A stretch of DNA of 64,000 bases from Amoebophrya sp. A120 (Eukaryota > Sar > Dinophyceae > Syndiniales > Amoebophryaceae): the NCBI GenBank assembly GCA_905178155.1, contig CAJINV010000003.1:4956830-5020829 (forward strand), written 5' to 3'. The notes under the pieces were generated by a model. It saw nothing but the letters and a program-made list of their open reading frames with translations. It was not told where the DNA came from and made no database searches. This document shows positions 54,536 through 64,000 of this stretch, piece after piece; the stretch's first letter is position 1; each line of letters starts with the position of its first letter. Both the position numbers and the translations under genes were made by a program.

Positions 54536-56539
54536 CTATTTCACATACCGCTCGTAGTAGTCATTGATCGCGGTTTGCGTGCCGATCCGCTCGAAGTCTG
54601 AATCGCCGATGGAAATCACGTTTTTCCAGGTCTGCCCAGGGTACTGCAGGTACAGCTGTCCCACGCCGTCCGCGATTGCCAGGGCCTTCATGCACACGTA
54701 CCGCTCCTCGGGCGAGGAGTTGTTTTCCACCGGCACCATTTTCCCGTACTCCGAGGCGTACAGCATCGGGATTTGCAGTTCCTCAAACACGCACTTGTGC
54801 AGGCGCGGGGTCAGATGCTTCGAGCTCATCTCCACCCAGGGCGCCTTGGCCAGCGTGACCAGCAGCACGCGGCCCTGGACCACGAGGTTGCGGAGGAGTA
54901 AAATGGCCTCCTGCTCCAGGTGCCGCAACTTCGCCTTCAACTGCTCGCACCGCGGGCCCTCCTCCACCTGCCACTCGAGCGGGTACTTGTAGCTCAGACC
55001 CACGTCGCCGCGCACCCAGGTGGTCGGGTACAGCGTATCGTCCCAGTCCAAAACGATCACGGTTTGCTCCCGGCTCGCGAACTCCAGGTAGCTCTCCCGC
55101 CGCTTCTGCCGGGACGAGGGGCTCAGCTGCTGCATCTTCGCGAGCAGCATCTCGACCGACATGCGCCGGTGCGCCAACGGATCCACCGACCGCCCCATCG
55201 TCTTGCGCCGCCCGCCGTCGGCGCGGGAAAAGAACTGGTCCTCCTCGGAAAACGAAGAGCTGGAGGACGAACACGAGCTGCTGCTGGAACTACTGGAACA
55301 GCTGCCGCTTTTCTTCGCAGCTCCGGGTGCTCCACCAGCTTTGACGTCGAGCAACTGTGTCGTGTCGGAAGATTTTTGCATTTCCCGTGATCCATCTGCG
55401 GTGAAAGTACTACTCGTGCCGTTGTCAACATGGAGGATCCCCCCCGCGCTGTTGTTATTAACGGGTCCTACTAAAGAACCGCTGCTCGGAAACGCACTGG
55501 AGGACTGCGAGGACCGTGCCTGGTCCCCGTCGGAAGTGAAGGCGTCGTCCGGGGTTTCGGCCGGGTGAATCACGCTCAACCGGGTCCGCTGGTTCGGGTT
55601 CGGCAGCTGCGGCTTGTGGTCGGACAAATCCTCTTCGACCGCGAATTTGCGCAACTTCTTCATCCAGGCGCGCCGCAGGATGGCGGACTCTGCGGCAAAC
55701 AAGAAGCTCCCGGCCAATGGGTGCACCAGGCAGAAAGCGGCGCGCTCGTCGAGGAGCCCCGCGGCGGCGACCACGTGCTTCTCGGGGATTTCAATTTTGT
55801 ACTGACTCACGTCAATCGCAACATCCGCCGGGATGCCGCTGCTCCGGGGGCTGCACCCGTCGAGCAGGCTGAGCTCCAGATACAAATGCAGGGCCCCACT
55901 CGGATCCAGCACCCCGCGATACTCTTTCGGGGCGCCGTGCGCGCTACTGGTGGTGGCAGCTTGGTCGTTACTGGAGGAACTCGCGGCGCCGGAGGGCGGG
56001 GCACTACTGCCGTCGGCGGCGGGGGGTGCCACCATCGTCAGTAGACCGACATAATTCCCGTCCCGCTGCTTCGAGGCCATCTTGAGCAGTTTCGAGCTCT
56101 TACGCTCCGGGGTCGCCTCGGCGACCACCCGCGCGGGAAGGTCGCGCGCGTCGAAAGACCGGAGCCACTCCTCCGCTGGAGAAGGGACGCGGCAATCGAA
56201 AAGGTGCAGGTACCCGTCCTCCGGGTGATAGCACAAAGACTCCCGGACGAGCTCCAACCGCAACTGCGTCGCACTCAGCTCTCGGTCGTCGAACCCGAAG
56301 TCCGCGGCCGGGAGATAAAAAGACTCTTCATCGCCGCTTCCCTTGCGCAGCGGCACGGCGGTATCGCTCGCTTCGGGGGGATCTGCAGTGTAGTATTCGG
56401 AGCTGCACAGCTTCAACTTTTTACCCCTTTGTTTAAAAATGTTTTGTTCCGTATGTACTGGTGACCGGTGCTCAAGCACGACATTTAGTACAACCTTTTT
56501 ACACTGTGATACTCTTCCTTCTCTCCTCTTCTTGATCAT
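54536..56539 (-). CDS. HAD-superfamily phosphatase with PH-like domain
   Basis: One long frame of 667 aa. The C-terminal 180 residues are a HAD fold: VIVLDWDDTLYPT (about residue 500; motif I DxDxT with nucleophile Asp), VLLVTLAKAPW (motif II region), and GQTWKNVISIGDSDFERIG (motif IV acidic pair). HAD enzymes remove phosphate from proteins or small molecules. Upstream, RAAFCLVHPLAGSFLFAAES followed by RRAWMKKLRKFA (about residues 270-310) looks like the last strand and helix of a PH domain, which would target membranes. A Ser-rich linker (SCSSSSSSSS) separates the two. The first ~50 residues (MIKKRREGRVSQCKK) may belong to an untranslated region or another exon. The MAP kinase gene ends 30 bp upstream. 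Confidence 0.72.
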   Translation of the reverse strand: MIKKRREGRVSQCKKVVLNVVLEHRSPVHTEQNIFKQRGKKLKLCSSEYYTADPPEASDTAVPLRKGSGDEESFYLPAADFGFDDRELSATQLRLELVRESLCYHPEDGYLHLFDCRVPSPAEEWLRSFDARDLPARVVAEATPERKSSKLLKMASKQRDGNYVGLLTMVAPPAADGSSAPPSGAASSSSNDQAATTSSAHGAPKEYRGVLDPSGALHLYLELSLLDGCSPRSSGIPADVAIDVSQYKIEIPEKHVVAAAGLLDERAAFCLVHPLAGSFLFAAESAILRRAWMKKLRKFAVEEDLSDHKPQLPNPNQRTRLSVIHPAETPDDAFTSDGDQARSSQSSSAFPSSGSLVGPVNNNSAGGILHVDNGTSSTFTADGSREMQKSSDTTQLLDVKAGGAPGAAKKSGSCSSSSSSSSCSSSSSSFSEEDQFFSRADGGRRKTMGRSVDPLAHRRMSVEMLLAKMQQLSPSSRQKRRESYLEFASREQTVIVLDWDDTLYPTTWVRGDVGLSYKYPLEWQVEEGPRCEQLKAKLRHLEQEAILLLRNLVVQGRVLLVTLAKAPWVEMSSKHLTPRLHKCVFEELQIPMLYASEYGKMVPVENNSSPEERYVCMKALAIADGVGQLYLQYPGQTWKNVISIGDSDFERIGTQTAINDYYERYVK

Positions 56540-56568
56540 CAGTAAACAGCACAGTGGACGAACAATGT

Positions 56569-59243
56569 TTACAAATGTGTACCAACGCCGGGCTTCTGCG
56601 AATGCGAATGCGGATCCAGCAACCGTAAATTGCCATCTCGGTAAACGAGGCGCGCGGAGGAGGCGGCCGCGGGGTCGTGGTTCGGTTCGTCTTCTTCGCA
56701 GTGTAGGTCGTGTATGGTGAGCAAAAGCGTCCCCATCCCGGAGTCAAGATGGCGAATGTGCTACACAAATCAACCAGCTTTGCCCGTTGCGCATGACAAA
56801 TTTGGACTCGCAATGTAGTGGTGTTTAGCTAGTGAAGCAGCATCACAGATCTAGCATAGCATGCGGATGCGCGCATCACAAATCGCAAAACACCAGTAGA
56901 AACTGCTTTTCATGGGTCTCCGCATGAGAAACATTTTCAGCATGCAGATTTGCATTACAACTCTGGGGTGGGGACGTTTTTACAAATGATATCGTGAAAC
57001 AGGAGTTCATGCAGCCCGCCCGCGGCAGTCAGACGATCCTCCGGCTCCCATCGCAGCAGCCTTATGGACGCGTCAGGATCGAAATCAACAAAATCGAAAT
57101 AATTTGTGACGCATAACATCGATACCAGTTGGGGCCTCAGTTTCCAATGACAAATTTCGGGAGCACCAAAATCCAGCCTGTCATACTGTTTGGGCAAATA
57201 AGACTGCACCTCTGGCAGCGCATCGACTTCCCCTATATAGGCTTACAATCGGTCTCATTTGCCTGCTCCCCAACACGGGCGATGCGTGCCCTATATTTTA
57301 TGCATTGCAAATTTTTCGACTTTGTCGATTTCGATTCTGACACTCCCATAAGCCTGTTCAGCAGAGTAACTGCATCACGCGCCATCTCGTCGCTTTCCTT
57401 GTGAACGTACTCCCATTCAAAGACAGATTCTGGCTTCTGCGGTCCCACTTTCAACTCTCGACTGCAACGAGCTAGAAACTCGCAACACTTTTCGCTCGGG
57501 ATGTCAGCCGTCCAATTCTGCGGAGGCGCGCCCAAAAGTTTCACGATACTGCGAAGCACATCCTGTTTTAGTTTTATCATATGCAAAATTTTTTGTACTG
57601 AGTTGTTGCATTTTCGCAATCCCATGCTCGGTGACTGAAATCGATCTTTTTTGGCGGTTTCGTCTCGAACGCGGAAACAAACTGCTTTCTTTTTTTCCTC
57701 TCCAGCGAAAAGATGAAAGCGCAAAAAATATACTTTTCCTATTCACAATACCGTGGTGCTATTTCCGAAGAAGCACACGGTGCCATCTGCGATGAGCTCC
57801 GCCCAGATGCAGCCTAAGCTCCACATGTCCAACGAGGGCGAACAGCGGGCCTTTCCGCACAAAGCTTCCGGCGGTCGGTAGTACCGAGAACACACGTACT
57901 GAGTCATATTCGGCTGCTTCGCAGTAGATGTTGCAACAACGTCGGCCTGCGTAGTTCTGCTCGTTCCCAGAGAGGACGCAGCTTTCGACCCCGGCGGGCA
58001 AACGATCCTCGCCAACCCGAAATCACAGATCTGCAGATCCCACCCCGTGCTGACCAGCAGGTTTTTCGGTTTTAGGTCGCGATGCACCACCCCGGCCGAG
58101 TGGATCCACTTCAGCCCGCGGAGGCACTGGTACATCAGGAAGAGGTGGTGGTTCTGGTCCATTTGCAAGTCCCGGCGGCGGAGCAGGTTGCCCAGGTCCG
58201 TGTCCACCCGGTCCGTGACTAAATACACGTGCGCAAAGTCGGCGCCGGACCGCGCGAAGTAGACCGCGTCCGGGTGCAGCACGTTCTCGTGCCCGCGGAG
58301 GTACCGGAGCAGGCGCAGCTCGCGCAGCGTCCGCCGCGCTGTCTGCAGGTGCTCGAACACGTTCTCGATCTTCTTCACAGCCTTGCGGTGGTGCTTGCCC
58401 TTGGAATCCGTCCACGAGGTGGCGTACACCACGCCGTAGGCGCCCGCGCCGAGGATGGGCACGTCGTTGGCGAGGACGTGCGCGGCCGGCAGCTCCACGT
58501 CGGTACTCCCCGGGACGCTGCGGGCGGTGACGGCCGCGTTGCGGAGGGAAAACTCCGCCAGCCAGGCCTCCTCCGGATTCACCGGGGCGGCTTCCGGCTG
58601 CTCGCTGTTCCTGCTGCTGGCGGCGTACCCGCGCGCTGCCGCGGAGAAGCCGGCCAGCGACTGCGAGGAGTTGGCGCTGCCGCCCGTCGCCGCAACCGAT
58701 TCGGGACTCGTTCGCTCCGTCACCTGCGACGACGAGTCCACATCCAGCAGGTTGTTCTGCCGCAATTGCTGGCTGTTGCTCGCAAAGCTCCCGCGCTTGT
58801 TGCGGCTCACGCGCTTGGGGGGCGGCAGTTCCCCATTGGTGTCCGGAAAGTTCTCCTGAATTGCTGTTTTGTGTTTTACGAATTAGACCACCACTTTGTG
58901 GCTGCTACCTGTAGATTGAATTTTGGACACCTTCAGTGAAAGCAGCTCTTTTCTTGTTTTCCAGTTAAGAAGTGTATCACTTCTACACGGCAAAATCAAA
59001 TTAATGTCTACCTGCGATTGGTGGCTGCAGTTGCTTTTCGAGGAGCGACCGGAAAGCTCTGGATCCCAGTTGCTCGTGCACCCCCTGTGCGTACCGCGTC
59101 CATTCAGGTAGTGTGAACGAAGCGGCTTCTCCGTACGCATTGCGACGGAGCTGCAGGCCATTCCCGTCCGCCACCACAGCGAGAAGTCGAAAAACTTCCG
59201 CCGCCAGTGCCTGGCTCTCTGCGTCGTCTTCCCAGCGCACCAT
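56569..59243 (-). CDS. MAP kinase-like Ser/Thr kinase with TQY loop and two introners
   Basis: Five exons, 59243..59012, 58863..57752, 57562..57354, 57060..56992, 56707..56569, 586 aa with all phases consistent. After about 180 non-kinase residues: VPILGAGAYGVVYATSW (Gly loop), KAVKKIENVFEH (Lys), YLVTDRVDTDLGNLL, VVHRDLKPKNLLVS, LQICDFGLARIV, and NMTQYVCSRYYRPPEAL, a MAPK activation loop with T-Q-Y in place of T-E-Y or T-x-Y variants. The C-lobe has DMWSLGCIWAELI, GNSTTDVLRSIVKLLGAP and LLNRLLRWEPEDRLTA. MAPKs act in three-tier signalling cascades. Introns 1-2 are GT-AG, introns 3 and 4 are introners. An N-terminal extension of this length is unusual; an upstream exon is possible because a TACTAG acceptor-like site precedes the ATG. 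Confidence 0.88.
56713..56991. mobile_element. Introner H (GTCCCCAC TIR type) in MAP kinase gene
   Basis: 279 bp; ends TATGGTGAGCAAAAGCGTCC / GGACGTTTTTACAAATGATA. Perfect duplication TCGTG at 56708-56712 and 56992-56996. Splits LLFHD from LHCEE. The flank CACGA (gene strand) has neither GT nor AG at any possible cut, the clearest non-canonical case in the window. Confidence 0.92.
57061..57353. mobile_element. Introner I (GTCAGGATCGAAATC TIR type) in MAP kinase gene
   Basis: About 292 bp with long TIRs: cttatggacgcgtcaggatc and gattctgacactcccataag, continuing through aaatcaacaaaatcgaaataattt. A clean target duplication is not seen; the terminal GCTTATGG allows a GC-AG intron (AACAG/GCTTATGG...CATAAG/GCTGCTG) which gives the expected MAPK motif LLNRLLRWEPEDRL. 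Confidence 0.85.
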
Positions 59244-61120
59244 CGCCACGGAGAATTCCTTGTGGAAGTGAAAAGCAGACGAGAGCAGCTAGTACCAAAT
59301 ATAGCCGCCGGGGCGGGGGTAGTGAGGTCGTGGGCGTTTTTTTGCCGACCGCAGCTTTGGCCGCGGCTTTGCTTTTTATGGGCTCGCCATACCAGCGCGA
59401 GTAACGTTATGCCGCACGGTATGGCGGCCACTTGGGAAACGGTGCAAATTTTGGCAAATTCCCGAAATTCCTTTCCGAAAGCCAGCCCCCATGCTACGGG
59501 GCCGATCCGGGTGCCACGGGGGGCGCCCAAAAACCGAAGAAAAATCGAGCCCCTAGCATGCGGATTGGCTTTGCGCGTGCGGGCCGCTTTTTCTTTTTCG
59601 CGTTTTTATTTTTCACGCCGGAGCTTTTTGCAAAGCTTCCCAGGCTCTGAAACCGGCGAAAAGGCGGCCGCTTTCGCGGCCGCCCAAAATGCTCCGAAAT
59701 CGCGGCCGTGCCATGCTGTTTCGCTGTTCTGATTTTGGGCGCGTTTTTTGGGCGCCCCTTTTTGGGCGCCCCAAATCGCCAGAAACCAAGGGGGTGGGCG
59801 CCTCAGAAGGGCGCCCCTTTTGCCGGCTCCCCTGCGTCGTTTTATCAAGTGCGAATCGATAGTTTTCGACCGGGCTTGTTTGACGGCAAAGCCCCGGCCG
59901 CTTGATAATTGAAAATTTTTTCTGTCAAAAAACACTTCCACCCGCTTCAAAACTGCCGGCCGTTTTTCACGATAGGTGGCAAAAAAACTCCCCGGTTAGA
60001 ACCGTTCGGTGACCTCACTACATACTACATCGTCGAGCAGCACGCCTGCAACTACAGACACGAGCCCAACACCAACAAAACGAGAAGACAGCGAACGCTC
60101 TATTACACCAACACAAACACTAGCTCCCACAAAAGGTAGTAATTAATTTCGACGCTCGGTGTCGATCGTTGCAGTGCTGTTGTGTTTTGTCAAAAAGAAG
60201 AATGAAAATTAGACGCCACTCAACGCGATAGGAGATCCCCAGGCCAGACGTGAAAATCTCTCGACAACGCCCACTCGTGGGATTGAAAGGAATTGCTCAT
60301 TCTTGCTCCGCATCAGGCTCAAAAGAACGCAGAGTAGACAAACACAAGAAAATCCAGAAGGGCAACTGAAACTGATCTGACGAATAAATTTCAATCTGGT
60401 TGTGGTTTTATTAATTCGACCTATCGATAGAAGTCGTCGAGGTCCGACGTTACTCACAACGTACAGTCTTTATTGAGGTTCGAGTCACCTTTTTTTATCG
60501 CCGCGGTGCACCACAACCACTCGTGCTTTCGGTGGTCTTTTAGAGTAAACGAAGTTCAGCAAAAATAGCTTTTATTGGATGTGGCAGTATTTTACCAACA
60601 GCTTTGGAATTATAGCAAAGAGGCCGAGACAAGTCTCGCGTTTGACTCTCTGCTTAATCACAGAAAGCACGATGGAAAACCACCGCAGAAATCAGAAAAT
60701 AAATGGTGACGATCGACAGCAAAATATCGCGTCTATACAAGGGCATTCGCATAAGGAGTGGGGTTCCCCTCACAAAACCTTTTAGAGAAGATTCATAAGT
60801 AGAACAGCGGCGATACATAGAAATATGCCATTCTCTTAGTGTAAAGTGTAAAGATGAGTTCGAAGCTACCTTTCGCCAGTGGCGCTTGGCTTTTGTTGGT
60901 ACAACGATGCAGAAAATTATTCCAAAGAGTTTTGAAATACTAGCAATTATCGCAGAACCTTCCGCGAACTTCTTTTATTTTCTTTTATTCTTTTATTCTT
61001 AGTTTATCGGAAAAACTGCTCTTTCTTCAAGGCGTATACATTGACTTTAGATATCTTTCCTATCCCAAAATATTGCTTCGACTGCAAAACACCTGCAGAC
61101 ACTTCCAGCAAAAAACTTCT
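59244..61120. other. Intergenic region with GC-rich hairpin block
   Basis: 1.9 kb without a supported gene. The part 59480-59910 is GC-rich and full of palindromes (listed separately); 60900-61060 is AT-rich with tttattcttttattc repeats. Confidence 0.5.
59663..59817. repeat. GC-rich palindrome/hairpin cluster
   Basis: Perfect hairpin arms GGCGGCCGC (59663-59671) and GCGGCCGCC (59676-59684); GGGCGCCCC at 59750-59758, 59764-59772 and 59809-59817, the first two separated by five T. Also TTATCAAG (59839) and CTTGATAA (59902) as an outer inverted pair. May be a small repetitive element or structured RNA. Confidence 0.6.
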
Positions 61121-63733
61121 TTACTTTCGACGAGTCAGGCCACAAAAGATGATTCGCGTCCTCTCCTCCGCGGCGTCAATGGCTTTTTGAATGAAGGTCT
61201 CCAGCCGGTCCGGAAGCCCCGGCACTCGAGCCGCCGCAGCCTGGAGGCCATCGAATACCACGCTGCCTGTTTGATATTGGCGATTAGCTTGTTGCTATAA
61301 ATAGGACTCGCTCTACTTTTTGTTGAGCATTTTGCTTTTCTCTGAAAGCATTGGCGTTGCATGAAGAGTAATTATGCAGACAACCACGATCGAGCTAAAA
61401 ATCTCATACCTGCACTGATCGCGACGGCGAGCCGTTGTTCCTCCAGGTCTACGCAGTTGTTCGCGAAGTCGAGAAGGACGCTGTAGATCCAGGCCTGCAA
61501 CTGCGAATCTTGCATGGCCGCGCCAAATTGCAGCAGGAGCAGTTTGTTCATTTTCTTGATGCACTTGATCGCGAGGTGGTCCCCAATGTCCTGCTCTTTG
61601 ATCGTGAAGGACAGCAGCATCTGGTAGGCCAGGACCGGCGAGAAGTGAAAGACCGTCTGCAACAACTGCACGGTGCACAGGTTCACCTGCTCTAGCAACT
61701 GCGTCTCACGCTTCCATGCGGTCGACTTCGTCAGGGTCACCAACAAACAGTGCAGCAGCGACCGCAGCACCTCTTGAGGAGCCCGGATCTGGCCCGCAGC
61801 GGAGCTTGCACCTCCAACCGGCAGGGTCAGCTGTTCCACGAACCCCTTGGTGAGGGCGATCAAGTGTCCCGCGCACGGGGACGGAGGTTGGGGCGACGGA
61901 AAGTTCTTCTGCAGCAGCGCGACGAGCCGTCTCGCGAGGACGGCCTGATCCGTGCTGCCGACACTCGACGCGCCTCGTTTCTGCAGGGGGGCGCTCGTCG
62001 CGGAACTCGAGGGCACCAAAAGCTCGCTCCTTGTTGCTGTACCCTGCTTCGTCGTTGCACCCAGCTCCAGCAATTGCTCGTGCAGGCGCTGGGAACACTT
62101 GAAAAACTGCTCCACGTCCCGGTTCTGGGAATGGATATCGAGCTCTTCCAGCTCCCGCTCCAAAACGGATGACTCACACGCGCCACGCTTCTTCTCGCCC
62201 ACGCGCTCGTGCAGTTTTATCGCGACCTGCATCAAAATCAATTTACAATTTTCTCGTCGTAGAACAAAGGTCATAACATACATTGGCACGGCTGTTGCAA
62301 GAACATTTTGCTGCTTACATCTTCATTTTAGAACTGAAAAACTTTTTATCGACCTTCATCACCATCTACAATTCTTATTCTACCTGTGGCGCAATCGGCA
62401 TTAGAAATTCCAGTATTTGTGTGGTCAGTATCTGAACCTCCTCGGTAAAATCAAAGCTGCTGAGCAAGTGCTCGGCGACCCCCTGGAGCAGCCCGGGGCT
62501 GACCGTGCACGGCTTGCGGTCCAAATAACTCCGCATCAGCGCACGGACGATCGTGAACGACTGACACGACAATACCGCTTTGAGCTGTTAAGATTTTTGT
62601 TTTCCAAAGTGCTGATGCGCCAAGACCATGACAGGAGTCAGTGAGCATACATACGCATTCCTTTTCTTCGAGCATTTCAGTAAAAGTGATTTTTCGATAT
62701 CGATTGAACAAAAACCTTTTACCATGCCTGTGACGTCTTCACGACTAGCCTCCTGCATCTTGATTCCGTTATTCTGAATCGCGTCCAAGCAAGAAGTATC
62801 TTGCTGCGAAATCATTTCCGCAATCGTCGAATAGATTTTGCTTGGTCTCTCGTATTGGGGCGGGTAGGTCGTCTTCAGCCCCCGCAGCGACGGGCTCCCG
62901 AGAGAGGGTCCTCGCACCTTCTGAATGAAGCTAGGCCGTCCGCCGCTCGACGCCGGACTATGTCGAGCCTTCGGCGAGGCCAGCTGTGCCGGCCGCGGCG
63001 GTCGTTCCGGAACGCCCACCGGGTGTTGGTTGTAGTGTCTTCGTTGGTCCGCACGCTCCGAAAGGCGTGATGCGTTGTTGTTGGCGTTGTTTTCAGACAG
63101 CATGCTGCTGTTGTGTCGCTCGCGCGCTCCGACATTCTCTTTGTTTGCTTGATCCATTAATCCAGGGGCGGCAGCTTGCTCGACGCTCGTGTTCACCGAC
63201 GCCGATGCGTGCTGGGCCACGGGCCCCCGCGGGGGCGGGCCGTAGGTGGAGTGATTGCGGGCTAAATCGTGCCGGGCAATCCATTGGTCCACCTGCTGCA
63301 ACGCAAGACTGCCCGGCTTCACGTTCTTGCGAATGCAGTGGTAAAAGGTTTCGTAATCGAGACCGAGCATGAGCGTATGCAGGATGCCGAGGCCGAGCTT
63401 CTTCACCTCGGCGTTGCCCGAATTCTCCACCACCAGATTGGTCAAAATCACCACGTCCCGCTGGCTCTTCGCGAGAAGGAAGCAGAGGCGCGAGTCAACT
63501 TTCGTGCTGCTCGATGGTGGAACAAACGCAGTGGACCGGCTGGCTGCGGCTTCCTGCATCGGCGCCGGAGAAATCACCAGCAGGCTCTCCAGCTGCTCCA
63601 ACAGATCACAAACCGACTTCTTGTTTTTACTCGCGCACCCCCGCACCAGAGTCAACAAGACACTCTTCGGCAACTCGCTCCGCGGGTACAGTTGCACAAA
63701 GCCACGCAACACGGTGCACAGAGCGTCTCGCAC
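61121..63733 (-). CDS. XMAP215/CKAP5/MOR1-type microtubule polymerase, C-terminal part
   Basis: Exons 63733..62723, 62584..62384, 62226..61410, 61266..61121, 724 aa so far, GT-AG introns with matching phases. The first exon starts directly after an acceptor (GCATTAG), so N-terminal exons lie beyond the right edge. The sequence begins in a HEAT/TOG-like helical array (LCTVLRGFVQLYPRSELPKS, VILTNLVVENSGNAEVKKLG), then a basic Ser-rich linker, then the C-terminal conserved region: YSTIAEMISQQDTSCLDAI, LKAVLSCQSFTIVRALMRSY, LLQGVAEHLLSSFDFTEEVQ, VNLCTVQLLQTVFHFSPVLA and AIKCIKKMNKLLLL. This layout matches the C-terminal part of CKAP5/MOR1 (residues after the TOG domains: R-N-L-x-V and KCLxKxxK patterns). 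The family adds tubulin to microtubule plus ends at spindle poles and centrosomes. Assignment by pattern only. Confidence 0.65.
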
Positions 63734-64000
63734 CTAATGCATCAGTGGTGAGAGAAGTGAAGTCATTTTGTTCATTTTGCAGCCACAACTACTACGCAAG
63801 CGTGCACGAAGAAAACAAGCTGCAAAACTCGTCTATACCACGTGCACAGGGTGATTAGACTTGGTGGAAGCGTCAACTGCGTTAATATTCAAAAAATCTA
63901 TATCAATAGCTAGTGCGAAGACATATAAAAGACAAGTATCCGCTATTACAATGACTAATTACAATGACTAATTACAATGACTAATTACAATGACTAATTA
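63734..64000. other. Intron sequence of CKAP5-like gene (to edge)
   Basis: No coding frame; the preceding exon of the microtubule gene must lie outside the window. Ends in the 13-bp tandem repeat. Confidence 0.5.
63945..64000. repeat. Tandem repeat, unit ATTACAATGACTA
   Basis: Four perfect 13-bp units (63945, 63958, 63971, 63984) and four bases of a fifth, cut by the window edge. Microsatellite/minisatellite of unknown total length. Confidence 0.97.

Noticed and set aside
59606-59950. Minus-strand open frame over the GC-rich hairpin block
   Set aside because: The frame follows the palindromes; its protein is basic and repetitive and not like a domain.
1-64000. tRNA, rRNA, spliced-leader genes and CRISPR-like arrays
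   Set aside because: None seen by eye on either strand; no A/B box cloverleaf, no leader core and no regularly spaced repeats other than the 13-mer at the right edge. A tRNA/Infernal scan would be decisive.

Overview
The window looks like nuclear DNA of a dinoflagellate-lineage alveolate; a compact parasitic genome of the Amoebophrya (Syndiniales) type is my best guess, from memory and without any search. Reasons: short-intron protein genes of eukaryotic families (casein kinase 1, MAP kinase, OTU protease, RING ligase, IQCH, XMAP215/CKAP5, SET), all 23 supported genes on the minus strand (unidirectional clustering as in dinoflagellates), and introns made of short mobile elements (introners) with terminal inverted repeats (TIRs) and 5-bp target duplications.

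Layout, left to right, all genes minus. 1-17.5 kb: the SET end of a cut-off gene; two related secreted Cys-rich proteins; a triple zinc-finger-like protein; an acidic/RS protein; a small membrane protein; a multi-pass membrane RING-H2 ligase. These genes use ordinary GT-AG introns of about 110-380 nt. 18-29 kb: a coiled-coil protein with a possible CtIP/Sae2-like tail, a large protein ending in a beta-helix-like repeat region (two introners), a small unknown protein, and a zinc-ribbon/cold-shock-like RNA-binding protein. 29.9-36.9 kb: a 12-exon IQCH homologue (three introners) and a short coiled-coil gene. 37.4-43.2 kb: an OTU deubiquitinase interrupted by three introners, and two coiled-coil genes. 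44.6-47.3 kb: casein kinase 1 with three introners. 48-56.5 kb: three genes of unknown function (one with an introner) and a PH-like/HAD phosphatase. 56.6-59.2 kb: a MAP kinase with two introners. 59.2-61.1 kb: intergenic DNA with GC-rich hairpins. 61.1 kb to the right edge: the C-terminal part of an XMAP215/CKAP5 microtubule polymerase; a 13-bp tandem repeat lies at the very edge.

The most interesting system is the introner set: 14 elements of about 209-310 bp, in seven genes, each lying exactly between two halves of a continuous reading frame. They have at least seven different TIR types, most with TA-rich ends of the form TATC...GATA. The reading frame is restored by removing the element plus one copy of the duplication. 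In most cases no placement of that cut gives GT-AG, so splicing must be non-canonical or structure-assisted. Exon coordinates below were worked out by hand from reading frames and phases; they are models, not transcript data.
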